Below, one piece after another: positions 43,541 to 52,935 of a stretch of DNA of 64,000 nt. A program made the position numbers and the translations under genes. Source of the stretch: JBQTKD01 sp963703165 (GTDB lineage Bacteria; Actinomycetota; Actinomycetes; Sporichthyales; Sporichthyaceae); assembly GCA_963703165.1 (NCBI GenBank), contig OY969798.1, forward strand, positions 4,836,001-4,900,000, read 5' to 3'. The notes beneath the pieces were generated by a model that worked only from the letters and a program-made list of their open reading frames with translations, was not told the DNA's origin and did no database searches. Each line of letters begins with the position of its first letter. The stretch's first letter is position 1.

Positions 43541-45684
43541 GGAGCGGGCGGTGCGGCCGGGTCCGGGGGCTCGTCGGCGGGCGGCGGGTCCGCCGGGGCG
43601 TCGACGGGCGGGTTGGTGACGCCGGTCGGCTCGGACGGTTCCGGGGTCGGAACGGGGGTCGGTTCGCTGCCGTCGGGCGGTGCCGCTCCGTCGTCGGGAG
43701 TGGGCGGTGCCGGGGCGGTCGGCGGGTCCGGCGGACCGGCCGCGGGCGGCGGCTCGCTCGGAGCCGGCTCCTGGGGCAGTTCCGGTCCGGTGCCGGGCGT
43801 CGGCGGCTGCGGGGCGGGCGCGGGCGCGCTCGGGTCCGCGCTGGGCGCGGGAGCACCGGGCTCCGCCGGAGGCGCCGGAGGCGCGGGCGTGGTCGGGGCG
43901 GTGGGCGCCGGAGCCGGAGCCTGGGGCTCGTTGTTCGGGCTGATCTTCGGCACCACGAGCAGGGTGCCCGCGGTGACGACGCCGCGGCCGTAGAAGCCGG
44001 AGTTGCTCAGGTCGGAGTCGCACGTCGCCTGGACCGTGCGGGTGCCGTCGGCGCTGTTGATCGTGTAGGTCTGCTCCTTGGGCCGCGGGCAGGAGCGCCG
44101 GTCCGCGCCCAGCGCGATGCTGGACTCGGTGACCTTCGGCTCGAGCACCAGACGGTCGCCCTCGACGGACCCGAAGCGGCTGACCGCCAGAGCCGCGACG
44201 CCGGCGGCGTGCGGCGCGGCCATCGAGGTGCCCTGCAGGTACTGGTAGTACGCGCAGACGGTGTCCTTGCAGTCCTTCACCACGAACGGGGTGGTCGGCT
44301 CGCCCTGGGCGTCGATGTCACCGAGGGCCCGGCCGACCTTCTCCGGGTACGCCGCGAGGATCTGCGCGGTCGGGTTCACCTTGCCGTCGGGGGTGTCGAA
44401 CGCGTCGCCACCGGGTGCGGCGAAGTCGGTCTGCTCGAGGCCGTAGTTCGAGTAGTACGCCTTACGGCCCGACGGGCCGAGCGAGGAGATCGAGATGACG
44501 CCCTCGGTCTCGGTCGGGACGTTGAGGCAGTTGTTGTCGACGCTGCGCTGATACGCCTTGCCGACGGGGTAGCCGGGGCTCTTGTCGTCGGAGGTGGGCT
44601 TGCCGAGGTCGGTGCCCTCGTTGCCCATCGACGCGATCGGGGTGACGCCCTTGCCGATGGCGTAGTCGATCGCCCGCTGCATGGCCTCGACGATGGTCTT
44701 CTGCTCGGTCTGCGCCTCGGCGGAGTCCTTCGGGTTGTTCGTGCAGTTGAACAACCACGGGTCGACGAAGAAGCTCATGTTGATGACGTTGATGCCGGCG
44801 TCCGCGGAGTACGTGATCGCGTCGACGACGGGCTGGAGGAAGAAGAAGCCGGAGTCCTGACCCGCCCGTACGTCGACGAGGGTGACGCCCGGCGCGACCC
44901 CGGCGATGCCGAGGCCATTGAGGGGGGAGGCGACGGTGGAGGCGGCGTGGGTGCCGTGGCCGTTGTCGTCGGTGCCGGGGGCGTCCTTGCAGCCGACGAC
45001 CTCGCACGGCCCGTCGGCCTCGGGGATGTCGGTGGTGAAGTTGCGCGACGCGGCGACGTCGAGGTTCGGGGCGATGTCGGGGTGGGTGGCGTCGATGCCG
45101 GTGTCGATGATGCCGACGCGGACCCGCTTGTCACCGGGCTCACGGGCGTAGGAGCCGGTGGAGGTGGCGCCGATCATCGCCATGTCCCACTGGCGGCCGC
45201 TCAACGGCTCGGGCGCGACGGGCGTGGCCTCGGCGCCGGGCACCAGATCCTGCGGGGCGACCTGGGCGGTGACGACCTTGTAGTCACCGTTGCGGGCGCG
45301 CTCGGCGGCCAGTGCACGGTCGGCGGGGGAGAGACGCTCGACGAGGTCACGGCGCGGGTTCTCGGACTTGCCGATCGGCCGGTTGTGCGCGGCACCGAAC
45401 ACGGCGCCGCCGCGGCGGACCAGCGAGGCGAAGTCCGGATCGGTGGTGCGTACCAGGGCGGTGCCCACGGCCTTGTTCTCGGACAGGATGCGCCCGCCCG
45501 CGGCCTTGATCGCCGCGTGTGCGGCGCGGGCCTTGGCGGCGTCGCGGAAGAGCACCACGTACTCGGTCGGGTCACCCTTGGCGCGTGCCTCCGCGCGGGC
45601 GTCGAGAGCCCCCAGCGGGAACACCGACGCCGCCGTGACGGCAGCCAGACCTGCTGCGCCGACCTTCAACCTGAACCCTCGCAC
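43537..45684 (-). CDS. Secreted S8 (subtilisin-type) serine protease with proline-rich tail
   Basis: 715 residues from GTG 45684, with GGGAGG 7 nt upstream. A signal peptide (VGAAGLAAVTAASVFPLGAL) and an inhibitor-like propeptide precede the catalytic domain: Asp194 (GIIDTGIDATHPD), His243 (NGHGTHAAST) and Ser487 (QGTSMAAPHAAG). A cysteine-containing C-terminal region is followed by about 120 residues very rich in P, A and E, likely a cell-wall or matrix linker. It overlaps the convergent LigD-polymerase gene. Confidence 0.9.
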   Translation of the reverse strand: MRGFRLKVGAAGLAAVTAASVFPLGALDARAEARAKGDPTEYVVLFRDAAKARAAHAAIKAAGGRILSENKAVGTALVRTTDPDFASLVRRGGAVFGAAHNRPIGKSENPRRDLVERLSPADRALAAERARNGDYKVVTAQVAPQDLVPGAEATPVAPEPLSGRQWDMAMIGATSTGSYAREPGDKRVRVGIIDTGIDATHPDIAPNLDVAASRNFTTDIPEADGPCEVVGCKDAPGTDDNGHGTHAASTVASPLNGLGIAGVAPGVTLVDVRAGQDSGFFFLQPVVDAITYSADAGINVINMSFFVDPWLFNCTNNPKDSAEAQTEQKTIVEAMQRAIDYAIGKGVTPIASMGNEGTDLGKPTSDDKSPGYPVGKAYQRSVDNNCLNVPTETEGVISISSLGPSGRKAYYSNYGLEQTDFAAPGGDAFDTPDGKVNPTAQILAAYPEKVGRALGDIDAQGEPTTPFVVKDCKDTVCAYYQYLQGTSMAAPHAAGVAALAVSRFGSVEGDRLVLEPKVTESSIALGADRRSCPRPKEQTYTINSADGTRTVQATCDSDLSNSGFYGRGVVTAGTLLVVPKISPNNEPQAPAPAPTAPTTPAPPAPPAEPGAPAPSADPSAPAPAPQPPTPGTGPELPQEPAPSEPPPAAGPPDPPTAPAPPTPDDGAAPPDGSEPTPVPTPEPSEPTGVTNPPVDAPADPPPADEPPDPAAPPAP

Positions 45685-45894
45685 CCGCGACCCTCCCCAG
45701 AATCGGACGTGACGTGGGCGTGTGACCCAGGAGTCCCGTCGGTCACAGTATGTGGCTTTTGAGCTGTGTAAAGGGTGAAGGGCGCACCTAGTCACGTCAC
45801 TTTGTGATCACCAGCCCCAGCTGTGACAGCGCTGCGCGGGGTCTCCGCTCAGGCGTGACCCATCGCTCACGGGCGAGCGGCCGCCCGGGGCAGG

Positions 45895-46983
45895 ATGGCG
45901 CGCGTGGACCTTCCCGTGATGCCGCCCGTCCTGCCCATGCTCGCCAAGTCCGTACCCGAGATCCCGACCGGGGACTTCGGCTTCGAACCCAAGTGGGACG
46001 GGTTCCGCGCGATCGTTTTCCGCGACGGGGACGACGTCGAGATCGGCAGCCGCAACACCAAGTCGCTGGTCCGGTACTTCCCGGAGCTCGTCGCGGCGTT
46101 CAAGGAGCTGCTGCCGGAGCGGTGCGTGCTGGACGGGGAGATCATCGTCCCGGACGCGGACGGGGTGCGGCTGGAGTTCGAGGTGCTGCAGCAGCGCGTC
46201 CACCCGGCAGCGAGTCGGGTCAAGATGCTTTCCGAGACGACGCCCGCGCACTTCGTCGCCTTCGACGCATTGGCGATCGGTGACGACAACCTGATGGACC
46301 TGCCGTTCGCGAAGCGTCGCGCGCGGCTCGAGCAGGCGCTGGCCGGCGTGCCGTCGCCGGTGCACCTGACTCCGATGACCTCCGACCCGGCCATGGCCGC
46401 GGAGTGGTTCAACCAGTTCGAGGGCGCAGGGCTGGACGGCGTCATCGCGAAACCGACCGCGGGCGTCTACACCCCGGACAAGCGCACGATGTTCAAGATC
46501 AAGCACGAGCGGACCGCGGACTGCGTCGTCGCCGGGTACCGGACGCACAAGTCCGGGCCGGAAACGATCGGGTCCCTGCTGCTGGGGCTCTACGACGCCG
46601 AGGGGACGCTCGCCAGCGTCGGAGTCATCGGGGCATTCCCGATGGCGCGGCGCAAAGAGCTGTTCGAGGAGCTGCAGGAGCTCGTCTGCGACTGGGACGG
46701 GCACCCGTGGGCCTGGGCCGAGCAGGAGGCCGGCACCCGCACCCCGCGGGAGGCCGAGGGCAGCCGGTGGGCCGCGGGCAAGGACCTCTCCTTCACACCG
46801 CTGCGCCCGGAACTCGTCGTCGAGGTCAAGTACGACCACATGGAAGGCATCCGCTTCCGGCACACCGCCCAGTTCGTCCGTTGGCGCCCGGACCGGGAGC
46901 CGTCATCGTGCACGTACGAACAGCTCGAGGAGCCCGTCAGCTTCGACCTCGGCGACGTCCTCGCGGGGCGCATCGGTCCGTGA
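45895..46983 (+). CDS. ATP-dependent DNA ligase, LigC type
   Basis: 362 residues from ATG 45895 (GTG 45904 possible). GFEPKWDGFRAIVF contains the adenylated Lys33; GSRNTKSLVRYFPEL, VLDGEIIVPD, FVAFDALAIG, LDGVIAKPTAGVY and MFKIKHERTADCVV complete the nucleotidyltransferase and OB-fold motifs. It resembles mycobacterial LigC, which repairs single-strand or end breaks and has no polymerase domain. The upstream 210 bp hold no gene. Confidence 0.87.
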   Translation: MARVDLPVMPPVLPMLAKSVPEIPTGDFGFEPKWDGFRAIVFRDGDDVEIGSRNTKSLVRYFPELVAAFKELLPERCVLDGEIIVPDADGVRLEFEVLQQRVHPAASRVKMLSETTPAHFVAFDALAIGDDNLMDLPFAKRRARLEQALAGVPSPVHLTPMTSDPAMAAEWFNQFEGAGLDGVIAKPTAGVYTPDKRTMFKIKHERTADCVVAGYRTHKSGPETIGSLLLGLYDAEGTLASVGVIGAFPMARRKELFEELQELVCDWDGHPWAWAEQEAGTRTPREAEGSRWAAGKDLSFTPLRPELVVEVKYDHMEGIRFRHTAQFVRWRPDREPSSCTYEQLEEPVSFDLGDVLAGRIGP

Positions 46984-47048
46984 GGTGAACGTCTTCGACG
47001 TCCCACGCGTCGAAGCAGTGCACCATCGGATGATCCACGGGGGCGGGT

Positions 47049-48728
47049 ATGCGTCGGTTCAGGCACCTGAGCGCGGCTTGTGCGGTGCTGGTGGTCGTGC
47101 TCGCCGGATGCGCGGAGACCACCGACCGGGTCGAGGTCGAGGCCGGTCCCACCGACGCGCCGGACGCGTCTGCCGTCCCGTCGGCGCTCGTCGGGCAGTG
47201 GACCGTCGACGACTCGGCGGACGATCGCCAGGCCGTGGTGAACCTGTCGGCCGGTGGTGGCATGGACATCTTCCTCGCCTGCGGCGTGCTCAGCGGCGGG
47301 TGGGACGGCGCGACCGGCGGCCTGTTCGTCGCGGATTCCAGCGGCGGGAGCGGCCAGTGCTTCCCCGACGGCGTCGAGTGGAAGTCGGTGGCGCCGGGCT
47401 GGGTCGCTGCGGCTCGCGGGTTCGCCCTCGACGGGGAGCGGCGCAGTCTGCTGGACGCCGGGGGCAGCGTGCTGGTGCGCCTCGAGCGGACCTCGGAGCG
47501 CCCCGAGGTCGCGGACACGGTGTCGGAGACGGTCGCCGAGGTCCCCACCCTCGACGAGCAGGCGCGGGTGCGGCTGGACGCGCCGCCGAACCTGCCCGAC
47601 GACGTGGACCCGGCCGGGGCGTCGGACCTGATCGGGCGATGGGAACTCCCGAAGCGCGAGAAGGTCTACGTCGAGTTCGACGACGACGGCACGTACAAGG
47701 GCTCCGACGGATGCAACGGATCGGGCGGCCGCTGGGCCGCGCGCGAGGGCGCACTGATCGCGACCAGCGGCCCCCAGACGCAGATCGGCTGCGACAACGT
47801 CGATGCGCTGCCCTACGAGGCGCGCGCGGCCGGGATCGACGAGGGCGCGCTCGTCCTTCACGACGCCACCGGTGACGAGGTCCGCCGACTGGTCAGAGCG
47901 GGTGCGGCGACTGCGAAGCCGACTGCCACGCAGGGGCCGACGGCCACGTCGGAACCGGCGGCTCCCGCGCGTGCGAGCGAGGCCGCGCCGCCGTCGGCGC
48001 TCGTCGGCCGGTGGAGGGTCCAGGACTCCGCCGACGAACGGGTCTCCGTCGCGAACGTGTACGCCGACGGGCGCCTGGAACTGGTCCTGGAGTGCGGCGT
48101 CATCGACGGCACGTGGGACGGTGCGGTCGGTGGGCTGTTCGTCGGCGATCTGTTGCCTGGCAGGAGCTCGTGCTACCCGAACGACGCCTCGTACGCGGAT
48201 GTGACGCCGTATTGGGTCGCAAGCGCCAACCGCTTCGACGTCGACGGTGACCGGCGCATCGTCCGCGACGCGGCCGGCAAGATCGTTGTCCGGCTGACGC
48301 CGGCCGCCAAGCTTCCCGCGGCGATCGTCAAGCACCTCGGCGAAGCGCCGACGGTCGACGCCGTGCAGCGAGCCGCTCTGGACGCGGGGCCTGTGCTCCC
48401 GGCGGGCGTGCGCCCGGCCGAGACGGCCGGCGTGATCGGTGATTGGGAGTACGTCGGGGAGACCCCGGCCAGTTCGGGCTGGATCAGCGGTCCGTCCCTG
48501 GGTGCCGAGACGACCGGTCGCTACCGGGCCTACGACGGCTGCAACAAGTACACGGGGAGTTGGGCGCTCGGCGGCGGTGCCTTGGCTCAGGTGATCAACC
48601 GCGGGCAGGACGAGTCGTGCGCCCGGCTGCACCCCCTCGGCGGCGCGGCCATCGGGATGGATGGCGACGTTCTCGTGGTCTACGGCGCGGACGGCGGCGA
48701 AATCCTGAGGCTCATCCGCTCGTCGTAG
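47049..48728 (+). CDS. Putative lipoprotein with two META/HslJ-like repeats
   Basis: 559 residues from ATG 47049. A lipoprotein signal with lipobox LAGC (residues 18-21) leads to two homologous halves (about 45-290 and 315-559). Each starts SALVGQW / SALVGRW with a beta-rich block and ends with a META-like block containing DGCNGSGGRW or DGCNKYTGSW. The repeat suggests internal gene duplication. META domains occur in envelope-stress lipoproteins; the role here is not known. Confidence 0.75.
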   Translation: MRRFRHLSAACAVLVVVLAGCAETTDRVEVEAGPTDAPDASAVPSALVGQWTVDDSADDRQAVVNLSAGGGMDIFLACGVLSGGWDGATGGLFVADSSGGSGQCFPDGVEWKSVAPGWVAAARGFALDGERRSLLDAGGSVLVRLERTSERPEVADTVSETVAEVPTLDEQARVRLDAPPNLPDDVDPAGASDLIGRWELPKREKVYVEFDDDGTYKGSDGCNGSGGRWAAREGALIATSGPQTQIGCDNVDALPYEARAAGIDEGALVLHDATGDEVRRLVRAGAATAKPTATQGPTATSEPAAPARASEAAPPSALVGRWRVQDSADERVSVANVYADGRLELVLECGVIDGTWDGAVGGLFVGDLLPGRSSCYPNDASYADVTPYWVASANRFDVDGDRRIVRDAAGKIVVRLTPAAKLPAAIVKHLGEAPTVDAVQRAALDAGPVLPAGVRPAETAGVIGDWEYVGETPASSGWISGPSLGAETTGRYRAYDGCNKYTGSWALGGGALAQVINRGQDESCARLHPLGGAAIGMDGDVLVVYGADGGEILRLIRSS

Positions 48729-48745
48729 GAGCCGTCGGACGGGGG

Positions 48746-48826
48746 CATGTCATTCGTTGTGGTTCCACAAACCCGGACAAATCGGACACATTTACAACCC
48801 TTGCGCACGTCGTGCGTAAGGGTTGT
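48746..48826. repeat. 81-bp repeat R1 with a 16-bp stem
   Basis: Contains TTGTGG-TT-CCACAA (48757-48770) and ACAACCCTTGCGCACG (48794-48809) / CGTGCGTAAGGGTTGT (48811-48826), a stem with one G-U. About 72 of 81 bases match the inverted copy at 52796-52876. It sits between convergent genes and its end overlaps the stop codon of the reductase gene. Confidence 0.85.
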
Positions 48827-49596
48827 TAGGTCCGCGTCGGGGTGCGGAGGTAGCGGAGGAAGAGGTCCGCGCCGTCGGAGAGGACGTGGCCTACGCGTAA
48901 CTGCGGCGGGTCGGGGATTGCGGCGCCGTTGAGGATGCGGAAGGCGTCGCCGCCCAGCATGGTCGCGGAGACGGTCAGGCACAGCTCGTCCAGGACGCCC
49001 GCGGCGACGATGCTCGCGAGCAGGTGCGGCCCGCCCTCACTGAGGATGCGACGGTGCCCCCGCTCGACGAGGGCGGCAACGGCGGCGGCGGGGTCGACGT
49101 AGCGCGAGCCGACGATCGCGACGTCGGCGACCTCGCGGGCGGCACGCACCCGATCGGGGGGAGCGGCTTCGGTGGTCAGCAGGATCGTGCGCGCGTCGGG
49201 GTGCGCGTCCCGGAACACCTTCGCATCGAGATCCAGGTCGAGCTTGCTGGAGGTCAGCGCCATCGTCGGGATGGGCGCCTGGCCGGCGGCTTCCCGCAGC
49301 GCGGCGTACTCGGGGCGCGCCCGCTCCGGACCGTAGTTCTCCTTGACGGCCGTGGCGGCGCCCACGAGGACGACGTCGGCCAGGCCGCGCAACAGGGCGA
49401 GGACCGCGCGGTCGTTGTCCGAGGAGATCCCCTTCGTGACCCCCTCAGGTGCGACAGCGGCACCGTCGACCGTGCTGACCATGTTGGCGCGCAGCCACCA
49501 TCCGCCCGGCGGGTCGACGGGGTACGCGTACGCCGCGGCGAGCGCCGCGAGATCCAGTGCCTCGCCGCCGCCCGAGAGCAGACGAACGTCGGACAA
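48826..49596 (-). CDS. Pyrimidine reductase (RibD C-terminal domain) family protein
   Basis: 256 residues from TTG 49596, one base after the treZ stop. GGWWLRANMVSTVDGAAV, VLLRGLADVVLVGA, GHRRILSEGGPHLLASIVAAG and LDELCLTVSATMLGG are dihydrofolate-reductase-like RibD C-domain motifs. The family reduces a pyrimidine or similar ring with NADPH in riboflavin or related synthesis; stand-alone members may have other substrates. A GAGGTGG inside treZ supports the start. Confidence 0.8.
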   Translation of the reverse strand: MSDVRLLSGGGEALDLAALAAAYAYPVDPPGGWWLRANMVSTVDGAAVAPEGVTKGISSDNDRAVLALLRGLADVVLVGAATAVKENYGPERARPEYAALREAAGQAPIPTMALTSSKLDLDLDAKVFRDAHPDARTILLTTEAAPPDRVRAAREVADVAIVGSRYVDPAAAVAALVERGHRRILSEGGPHLLASIVAAGVLDELCLTVSATMLGGDAFRILNGAAIPDPPQLRVGHVLSDGADLFLRYLRTPTRT

Positions 49597-49597
49597 C

Positions 49598-51391
49598 TCA
49601 GGCCACCTCGACGATCGCGACGGACTCCGGGCCCGCACGCAGGGTGGTCGCACCCACGGCCACGGGGACGTCGGAGGGATGACGGCGGCTGATCGGGGAG
49701 CGGTGGACCGCGGCGGGAGGCACGGCGGAAGTCAACAGCACCGCCTGCAACGCCCCGTCCAGCGGTACCTCCTGCGCGCGGCCGGAGAAGTTCACGACGA
49801 CCCGCACAGAGCCGCGGTGCAGCACGAACCACTCCGCGGACGGCTCGTACCGGGCCGAGGTGCGGTCCAGCCGAGGGTCCGTCAGATCCGGGTGCTCCCG
49901 CCGCAGGTGCAGTAGTGCCTGGTACCAGGCGAGCAGCTGCGTGTGCGGTTCCTGATCGAGTTCGGACCAGTTCAGACGAGAGCGCCCGACGGTCTCGGGG
50001 TCCTGCGGGTCGGGGACGTCGGTCGGGTCCCAGCCGTGATCGGCGAACTCCGCGCGCCGGCCGTCGCGTACCGCGGTGGCGAGTTCCGGTTCGGGATGGT
50101 CGGTGAAGTATTGCCACGGCGTCGAGGCGCCCCACTCCTCGCCCATGAACAACATCGGCGAGAACGGCGAGCAGAGCAGCAGCGCCGCCCCGATCTGCGT
50201 CCTGCCCTGCGTGGTCAGCATCGAGATGCGATCCCCGCGGGCGCGGTTGCCCACCTGATCGTGCGTCTGCAACGAGACCACGAAGCGATGTCCCGGCACG
50301 GTCCGCGGATCCACCGGCGCCCCGTGACGACGGCCGCGGAACGTCGAGTACCGCCCGTCGTGCCAGAACGCCCGCGTCAACGCGGAGGCGAGGCATTCCA
50401 AGGACCCGAAGTCGTCGTAGTAGCCCTGGCGTTCCCCGGTCAGCAACGCGTGCAGGGCGTGGTGCACGTCGTCGTCCCACATACCGTGCAGACCCTGGCC
50501 GCCGGCCTCCCGCGGAGTGATGGTCCGAGGGTCGTTGCGGTCGGTCTCCGCGACGAGGAACAGCGGACGGCCCTCCGCCGCGGACAAGGCGTCGACCGCC
50601 GCGGTCAGTTCGGCGAGCAGGTGCACCGCGCGGTCGTCGTGCAGGGTCTGCACGGCGTCCAGGCGCAGACCGTCGACGTGGTAGTCGCGCAGCCAGCCGC
50701 AGGCGTTGTCGATGATGTAGCGGCGGACCTCATCGGACCCGGCGTCGTCGAGGTTCACCGCCGCGCCCCACGGGGTGTGGTGCTTGTCGGTGAAGTACGG
50801 ACCGAAGGAACCGAGGTAGTTCCCGGCCGGTCCGAGGTGGTTGTAGACGACGTCGAGCACGACGCCCAGCCGGCGCTGGTGGCAGGCGTCGACGAAGCGC
50901 TTGAGTCCGTCGGGACCGCCGTAGGGCTCGTGCACCCCGAACGGGGCGACCCCGTCGTAGCCCCAGCCGTGCACCCCGGGGAAGGGGGCGACCGGCATGA
51001 CCTCGACGAGGTCGATGCCGAGGTCGACGAGGTGGTCGAGGCGTTCGATCGCGGCGTCGAAGGTGCCCTCGGGGGTGAACGTGCCGATGTGCAGCTCGTA
51101 GGTGACCGCGCCCGGCAGCGCACGGCCGCGCCAGGCGGCGTCGTTCCAGATGTAGCGGTCCTGGTGGTAGACCTCGCTCAGCCCGTGCACCCCGTCGGGT
51201 TGCCGGTAGGTGCGGGGGTCGGGCAGGGGACCGTTCCCGTCGACGACCCAGCCGTAGCGATCGCCGTGTTCGGGCGGCGGTCCCGGGGCGGTCCACCACC
51301 CGTCGTCGCCGCGGTCGCACGAGATTTTCTCGCCGTTGCGGATCAGGTCGACGGCTTGCGCAGTGGGGGTCCAGACGCGGAATGAGTGCAC
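49598..51391 (-). CDS. treZ: Malto-oligosyltrehalose trehalohydrolase
   Basis: 597 residues from GTG 51391. TreZ frees trehalose from maltooligosyl-trehalose made by TreY. The GH13 core is intact: GWGYDGVAPFGVHEPYGG, DGLRLDAVQTLHD (nucleophile Asp), LVAETD (acid Glu) and LQTHDQVGNRA (transition-state Asp), with an N-terminal beta domain. The usual treXYZ order is broken here: a subtilase gene on the other strand lies between treZ and treY. Confidence 0.93.
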   Translation of the reverse strand: MHSFRVWTPTAQAVDLIRNGEKISCDRGDDGWWTAPGPPPEHGDRYGWVVDGNGPLPDPRTYRQPDGVHGLSEVYHQDRYIWNDAAWRGRALPGAVTYELHIGTFTPEGTFDAAIERLDHLVDLGIDLVEVMPVAPFPGVHGWGYDGVAPFGVHEPYGGPDGLKRFVDACHQRRLGVVLDVVYNHLGPAGNYLGSFGPYFTDKHHTPWGAAVNLDDAGSDEVRRYIIDNACGWLRDYHVDGLRLDAVQTLHDDRAVHLLAELTAAVDALSAAEGRPLFLVAETDRNDPRTITPREAGGQGLHGMWDDDVHHALHALLTGERQGYYDDFGSLECLASALTRAFWHDGRYSTFRGRRHGAPVDPRTVPGHRFVVSLQTHDQVGNRARGDRISMLTTQGRTQIGAALLLCSPFSPMLFMGEEWGASTPWQYFTDHPEPELATAVRDGRRAEFADHGWDPTDVPDPQDPETVGRSRLNWSELDQEPHTQLLAWYQALLHLRREHPDLTDPRLDRTSARYEPSAEWFVLHRGSVRVVVNFSGRAQEVPLDGALQAVLLTSAVPPAAVHRSPISRRHPSDVPVAVGATTLRAGPESVAIVEVA

Positions 51392-51512
51392 ATCAGGACA
51401 CTGTCAGCTTTGCGGCCTGCGCAAACCCGTCGGGCGCGTCACAAGCCTGTGAGCCCTCCCTCCCAGGGTCGATCGAGATACTGTCCGGGCCCGGTCGGAT
51501 GCGGAGGCAGAC

Positions 51513-52787
51513 ATGCGTGGGGGGTCGGCACGAGGTCGACGAAGCCTGGGGAGGGCTTCGACGGCTGTGGTGCTGCTGGCATCGGCGGCGCTGGCACCGG
51601 CGGTGAGCGCGCGGGCGACCGAGTCGCTGCCGGAGGTGGATCTGCGCACCCTGGCGACCGGTGCGGTCATCCCGGGTGCCTGGATCGTCTCGGTGCGCGA
51701 CGGTGATCCCGCGGCGATCGCGCGGGACCACGGCGCCTGGGGTGTCGAGGTGCGGCACGTCCTCAGTTCGGCGCTGAGCGGCTACACCGCGTGGATGGAC
51801 ACCGCAACCGCGACGCGCGTCGCAGCCGACCCGCGGGTGCGTACGGTGCGCCCGGACCGGGTCGTGCGGGCCGCCGCGCAGGAGACCCCGACCGGCGTGG
51901 CCCGCGTCGGTGGGCCGCCGACCCTCGCCAACGCCGTGAGCAACCGCCTCGGTGCGGTCGACGCCGACGTCGCGATCCTGGACACGGGCATCGACAAGGA
52001 CCATCCCGATCTCAACGTCGCCGGTGGCTACGACTGCGTGTCCGGAGACGCCTCCTGGGAGGACCAGCGCGGGCACGGCACCCAGATCGCCGGCATCGTC
52101 GCCGCGAAGGACAACGACTTCGGTGTCGTCGGGGTTGCGCCGGGCGCACGGGTCTGGGGAGTACGGGTCCTCGACGCGTTCGGTGACGGCAGCGCCGGGA
52201 CCCTGGCCTGCGGTGTGGACTGGGTGACGCGCAACGCCTCGACCATCGACGTCGCGAACATGAGCCTGATCGGTATCGACTACGACGGTGGTTGTCTCGA
52301 CGGCGCCCTGCACCAGGCGGTGTGCACGTCGGTCGCGGCCGGGGTCACCTACGTCGCGGCGGCCGGCAACGACGGCGCCGACGCCGCCGAGTACACCCCG
52401 GCCTCCTACGACGAGGTCATCACCGTGTCAGCGTTGGCCGACTACGACGGCCGCCCCGGTGGGATGGCCGACGCCCCGGAGGACTGCACCGGCGGGGACG
52501 ACGACGAATTCGCGACGTTCTCCAACTACGGCTCGGTGATCGACCTCATCGCCCCGGGCGTCTGCATCAAGTCGACCTGGCTCGACGGCCAATACGCGAC
52601 GTTGTCCGGCACTTCGCAAGCCGCCGCACACGTCGCCGGCGCCGCCGCGCTGTTCATCGCCCGCAAGGGCCAGGCCACCCCCGGCCAGGTCGCCGCGGGC
52701 CTGAAGCAGGCCGCCGGGAGCGATTGGGAGGACGACACCGACCCCGACCAGCAACCCGACAAACTCGTCGACGTCTCCCGGTTCTGA
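51513..52787 (+). CDS. Secreted S8 (subtilisin-type) serine protease
   Basis: 424 residues, ATG 51513. Signal peptide RASTAVVLLASAALAPAVSA, then a short propeptide and the catalytic domain: Asp157 (VAILDTGIDKDHPD), His188 (QRGHGTQIAG) and Ser near 367 (LSGTSQAAAHVAG). Several cysteines suggest disulfides. It is unlike the subtilase at 43537 in having no tail. It is divergent from treZ and convergent with treY, splitting the trehalose genes. Confidence 0.9.
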   Translation: MRGGSARGRRSLGRASTAVVLLASAALAPAVSARATESLPEVDLRTLATGAVIPGAWIVSVRDGDPAAIARDHGAWGVEVRHVLSSALSGYTAWMDTATATRVAADPRVRTVRPDRVVRAAAQETPTGVARVGGPPTLANAVSNRLGAVDADVAILDTGIDKDHPDLNVAGGYDCVSGDASWEDQRGHGTQIAGIVAAKDNDFGVVGVAPGARVWGVRVLDAFGDGSAGTLACGVDWVTRNASTIDVANMSLIGIDYDGGCLDGALHQAVCTSVAAGVTYVAAAGNDGADAAEYTPASYDEVITVSALADYDGRPGGMADAPEDCTGGDDDEFATFSNYGSVIDLIAPGVCIKSTWLDGQYATLSGTSQAAAHVAGAAALFIARKGQATPGQVAAGLKQAAGSDWEDDTDPDQQPDKLVDVSRF

Positions 52788-52795
52788 CGGGGCCT

Positions 52796-52876
52796 ACAAC
52801 CATTGCGCACGTCGTGCGTAAAGGTTGTAAACCTGCCCGATTTGTCCGGGTTTGTGGAACCACAACGACTGACATG
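52796..52876. repeat. 81-bp repeat R2, inverted copy of R1
   Basis: Reverse complement of R1 at about 72 of 81 positions. ACAACCATTGCGCACG (52796-52811) and CGTGCGTAAAGGTTGT (52813-52828) form the stem, and TTGTGGAACCACAA follows at about 52852. It lies 8 bp after the subtilase stop and 60 bp before the treY stop. Confidence 0.85.
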
Positions 52877-52935
52877 CGCACTCGCGGCCGTCGTCGTGCG
52901 GTCAGCAATGACCGCACGACCAAGGGACGGCCGGG

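Noticed and set aside
48746..52876. Composite transposon bounded by the 81-bp repeats
   Set aside because: No transposase or integrase lies between, and no target duplication is seen; the repeats also fit terminators.
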